From NCBI GenBank assembly GCA_041635755.1, contig JBFKUL010000138.1, positions 1-7,679 of the forward strand: 7,679 nucleotides of DNA, written 5' to 3'. Position 1 is the stretch's first letter, and each line of letters begins with the position of its first letter. The position numbers and the translations under genes were made by a program. This DNA comes from JBFKUL01 sp041635755. GTDB taxonomy: Bacteria; Pseudomonadota; Gammaproteobacteria; Burkholderiales; SG8-39. Of the stretch, positions 5,820 through 7,679 are shown in pieces. The notes beneath the pieces are model-generated. The model searched no databases. It was not told where the DNA came from and saw nothing but the letters and a program-made list of their open reading frames with translations.

Positions 5820-7030
5820 CACGCCACCCCTGCCGCCGGCCCGCGCTCCGCGATCGGCTTCTCGTTCACTGGCAGGTTGACGAGCGCGGCGAACACGCCG
5901 AGTCCGATCGACAGGTAGAAGGCGCCGTTGTAGCTGCCGGTGGTGTCGTAGAGATAACCTGCGAGCCACACGCCGATGAAGCTGCCGATCTGGTGGCCAA
6001 AGAACACCACGCCGGCCAGCATCGCCACGTTACGCATGCCGAAGATCTGGGCGACCAGGCCGTTGGTGAGCGGCACCGTCGAGAGCCACAACAGGCCGAT
6101 GCCGCAGGCGAAGACGTAAAGCGACATCGGCGTGAGCGGCGCCGACACGAGATACAGGATCAGCACCGCCCGGATCGAGTAGATCGTCGAGAGCATGTAC
6201 TTCTTGCTGAAGCGACCGCCGAGCCAGCCCGAGGTGAACGAGCCGATCACGTTGAACAGCCCGATCAGCGCCAGCGCCACCATGCCCTGCTCTGGCTTGA
6301 GGCCGTTGTCGACCACGTACGACGGCAGGTGCACCGTGAGCATCGCGATGTGGAAGCCGCACACGAAGTAGCCCCAGAACAACAGGTGAAAGCCGCGCTC
6401 GCCCCAAGCCTCGGAGAGCGCCGCACCGAACGTCTGCGGCCTGCCCTGATGCGGCGTCGCCTTGCCGCTGGTGAACACCGCGAGCGGAATGATCAGCGCG
6501 GCGAGCAGCGCCAGACCGATCAGCGCCATTTGCCACTCGAAGCGCCCGATCAGGAGCTGCGCGAGCGGCAGGATGGCGAACTGGCCGAAGGAGCCCGCTG
6601 CGGTGGCGATACCCAGCGCGGTCGAGCGCTTCTCGGGCGGCGTCACGCGCCCGATCACGGCGAGAATCGTGGCAAAAGTGCTGCCCGAGAGCGCCAGGCC
6701 GATCAGCGCGCCCGAGCCGACGTGCAGTGCGAGCGGCGTCTCGGCGAAGGCCATCGCAACGAGGCCGAGCACGTACGTGACGCCGCACAGCGCCACCACG
6801 CGTCCTGCGCCGTAGCGATCGGCGATTCCGCCGGCGAAAGGCCCGAGCAGCCCCCAGATCAGGTTCTGGATCGCCATCGCGATCGAGAAGGTCTCGCGGC
6901 CCCAGCCGTTGTCGATGCTCATGGGCTGCAGAAACAGGCCGAACGAGGACCGCACGCCGAAACCGATGCACAGGATGACGCAGCTGGCGATGAGCACCGA
7001 GGTGGGCGAGCGAAGCGACGCAAGCTTCAT
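5819..7030 (-). CDS. MFS transporter, MCT/OFA/YbfB-like
   Basis: This 403-residue inner-membrane protein belongs to the major facilitator superfamily and has about 12 hydrophobic spans. The first span carries FGVRSSFGLFLQP (24-36), followed by NGWGRETFS (41-49), a pattern common to the monocarboxylate and oxalate/formate-like groups. The signature loop between spans 2 and 3 is GGIADRYGAGR (67-77). A hydrophilic loop at about residues 191-205 separates the two six-span halves. Substrate cannot be read from sequence; a small organic anion is a reasonable guess. The ATG at 7030 has AGGGGA 11 bases upstream, a rather long spacing. It follows oxyR on the same strand with 109 bases between them, and its stop codon overlaps the start of a 45-residue membrane protein. 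It could be controlled by OxyR or read through from it, but no OxyR site can be shown. Confidence 0.92.
   Translation of the reverse strand: MKLASLRSPTSVLIASCVILCIGFGVRSSFGLFLQPMSIDNGWGRETFSIAMAIQNLIWGLLGPFAGGIADRYGAGRVVALCGVTYVLGLVAMAFAETPLALHVGSGALIGLALSGSTFATILAVIGRVTPPEKRSTALGIATAAGSFGQFAILPLAQLLIGRFEWQMALIGLALLAALIIPLAVFTSGKATPHQGRPQTFGAALSEAWGERGFHLLFWGYFVCGFHIAMLTVHLPSYVVDNGLKPEQGMVALALIGLFNVIGSFTSGWLGGRFSKKYMLSTIYSIRAVLILYLVSAPLTPMSLYVFACGIGLLWLSTVPLTNGLVAQIFGMRNVAMLAGVVFFGHQIGSFIGVWLAGYLYDTTGSYNGAFYLSIGLGVFAALVNLPVNEKPIAERGPAAGVA
5827..5831 (-). promoter_or_regulatory. Ribosome binding site of the 45-residue protein
   Basis: AGGGG on the minus strand lies 7 bases before the ATG at 5819 and inside the last codons of the MFS gene. 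It sets the start of the small gene. Confidence 0.55.
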
Positions 7031-7100
7031 GTGCGGGTGAATCCCCTAGCGAGCAGCGGCAGAGTTTAGCGCAGCCACAGGCGCTCCACACCGCACAGTT

Positions 7101-7131
7101 TGCATGCGCTGCATGCGCCGGCTGCATCCGG
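7101..7131. repeat. Tandem 9-mers with nested GCATGC palindromes
   Basis: TGCATGCGC occurs twice back to back (7101-7109, 7110-7118), and a degenerate third copy TGCATCCGG follows after 4 bases (7123-7131). The two GCATGC palindromes (7102-7107, 7111-7116) can also pair with each other across a 3-base loop. The element is in the 109-base gap between oxyR and the MFS gene. No T-tract follows on the minus strand, so it is not an intrinsic terminator. It may be an operator or a chance repeat. Confidence 0.5.
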
Positions 7132-7139
7132 GTGCGCGC

Positions 7140-7679
7140 TCAGGCCGAGGCGCGTGCCGAGGGCAGCTTGGTGACCTGGGACAGATCGCAATCGAGGATC
7201 GACTTGCGCAGCGCCTCCACCGCTTCGATGCGCGGGAAGCTCCTGCGCCAGGCAAGCGCCACGCGCCGCTCGGGCACCGGGCGCGCAAAGGGCCGGATGC
7301 TGATCAGATCGGCGGCGACGCCGCCCGCGGAGACCGAGGTCGAGGGCAGCACGGTGATGCCGACGCCGCTCGCCACCATCTGGCGGATCGTTTCGAGCGA
7401 GCCGCCCTCGAGCGTGCGCGCGAGACCGCTGCGATTCGGCGAGCGGCTCACGCTGTGGCAGAAGTCGAGCACCTGGTCGCGGAAGCAGTGCCCCTCCCCG
7501 AGCAGCAGCAGACTCTCCTTGGTCAGCTCGTCGGTCGAGACCTGCTTCTTCTTTTGCCACGCGTGACCTTGAGGCACCGCCACCATGAACGGCTCGTCGT
7601 AGACCGCCTGCGTGACGATGCCCGGCTCGTCGAAGGGCAGCGCGATGACGATGACGTCCACCTCGCCCTGCTTGAGCGC
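7140..7679 (-). CDS. oxyR: OxyR, peroxide-sensing LysR-type regulator (N-terminus cut by window edge)
   Basis: OxyR senses hydrogen peroxide by forming a disulfide and then activates antioxidant genes. Only the last 179 residues are here; the N-terminal helix-turn-helix lies beyond the right edge. The diagnostic segment GEGHCFRDQVLDFC (fragment residues 61-74) holds both redox cysteines, C65 and C74, spaced nine apart exactly as C199 and C208 of E. coli OxyR. The neighbouring His and Arg (H64, R67) are also kept. LEGGSLETIRQMVASGVGITVLP matches the next conserved block of the regulatory domain. The region DEPFMVAVPQGHAW agrees with the effector-domain hinge of the family. The C-terminal tail has an additional Cys (LDCDL). 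The frame is open from base 7679 to the stop with no disruption. It is the same strand as the downstream MFS gene. Confidence 0.93.
   Translation of the reverse strand, partial: ALKQGEVDVIVIALPFDEPGIVTQAVYDEPFMVAVPQGHAWQKKKQVSTDELTKESLLLLGEGHCFRDQVLDFCHSVSRSPNRSGLARTLEGGSLETIRQMVASGVGITVLPSTSVSAGGVAADLISIRPFARPVPERRVALAWRRSFPRIEAVEALRKSILDCDLSQVTKLPSARASA

Noticed and set aside
5993..7069. Plus-strand open frame of 358 codons opposite the MFS gene
   Set aside because: The protein is highly charged (Arg, His, Glu, Gln), has no domain, and is the shadow of a clear membrane transporter.
7063..7091. Promoter for the MFS gene using TAAACT (7068-7063) as the -10
   Set aside because: The -10 matches only four of six bases, and the sequence 17 bases upstream (GTGTGG) is a poor -35.
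7102..7116. GCATGC hairpin as an intrinsic terminator of oxyR
   Set aside because: Downstream on the minus strand comes AAACTG, not a T-tract, and the stem is only 6 bp.
1..7679. Mobile element, CRISPR array, toxin-antitoxin or defence system
   Set aside because: I saw no transposase, integrase, regularly spaced repeats, target-site duplications or small two-gene toxin pair. The gene content is housekeeping, transport and stress response.

Overview
The window looks like chromosomal DNA from a GC-rich betaproteobacterium, probably of the order Burkholderiales. The clues are the high GC content with strong G/C bias at third codon positions, the order dapA - bamC - YycJ-like metallo-hydrolase, a fused alpha/beta hydrolase-OsmC protein, and an orphan periplasmic binding protein of the ABC_sub_bind (TrpX-like) type. 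This lineage call is inference from gene content and family recognition. No mobile element, CRISPR array, tRNA, rRNA or phage gene was seen. Every stretch is either coding or a spacer shorter than about 215 bases.

Left block, minus strand (1-2591): dapA (lysine and cell-wall precursor synthesis), bamC (outer-membrane lipoprotein of the BAM machine) and the start of an MBL-fold hydrolase that runs off the left edge. The genes are almost fused end to end: dapA and bamC share one base (TGATG), and bamC and the hydrolase are 2 bases apart. They are very probably one transcript from a promoter just upstream of dapA (about 2624-2652). A small class I SAM-dependent methyltransferase (2680-3225, minus) lies upstream.

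Middle (3226-4655): a 212-base divergent spacer separates the methyltransferase from the plus-strand hydrolase-OsmC fusion. The spacer holds a canonical G-quadruplex motif, a 6-bp hairpin that shares a G-run with it, and two identical 14-mers on either side. It is the most structured non-coding part of the window.

Right block, minus strand (4678-7679): the C-terminal 179 codons of oxyR (peroxide-sensing LysR-type regulator, both redox cysteines present), then an MFS transporter, then a 45-residue single-span membrane protein that starts on the MFS stop codon (TGATG), then the orphan ABC substrate-binding protein. The hydrolase-OsmC gene and the binding-protein gene converge with only 22 bases between their stops.

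Most of this is ordinary core or near-core genome. No clear new system is visible. The best leads are the divergent spacer (3226-3437), the MFS-coupled 45-residue membrane protein, and the proximity of oxyR to an OsmC-type thiol peroxidase fusion.
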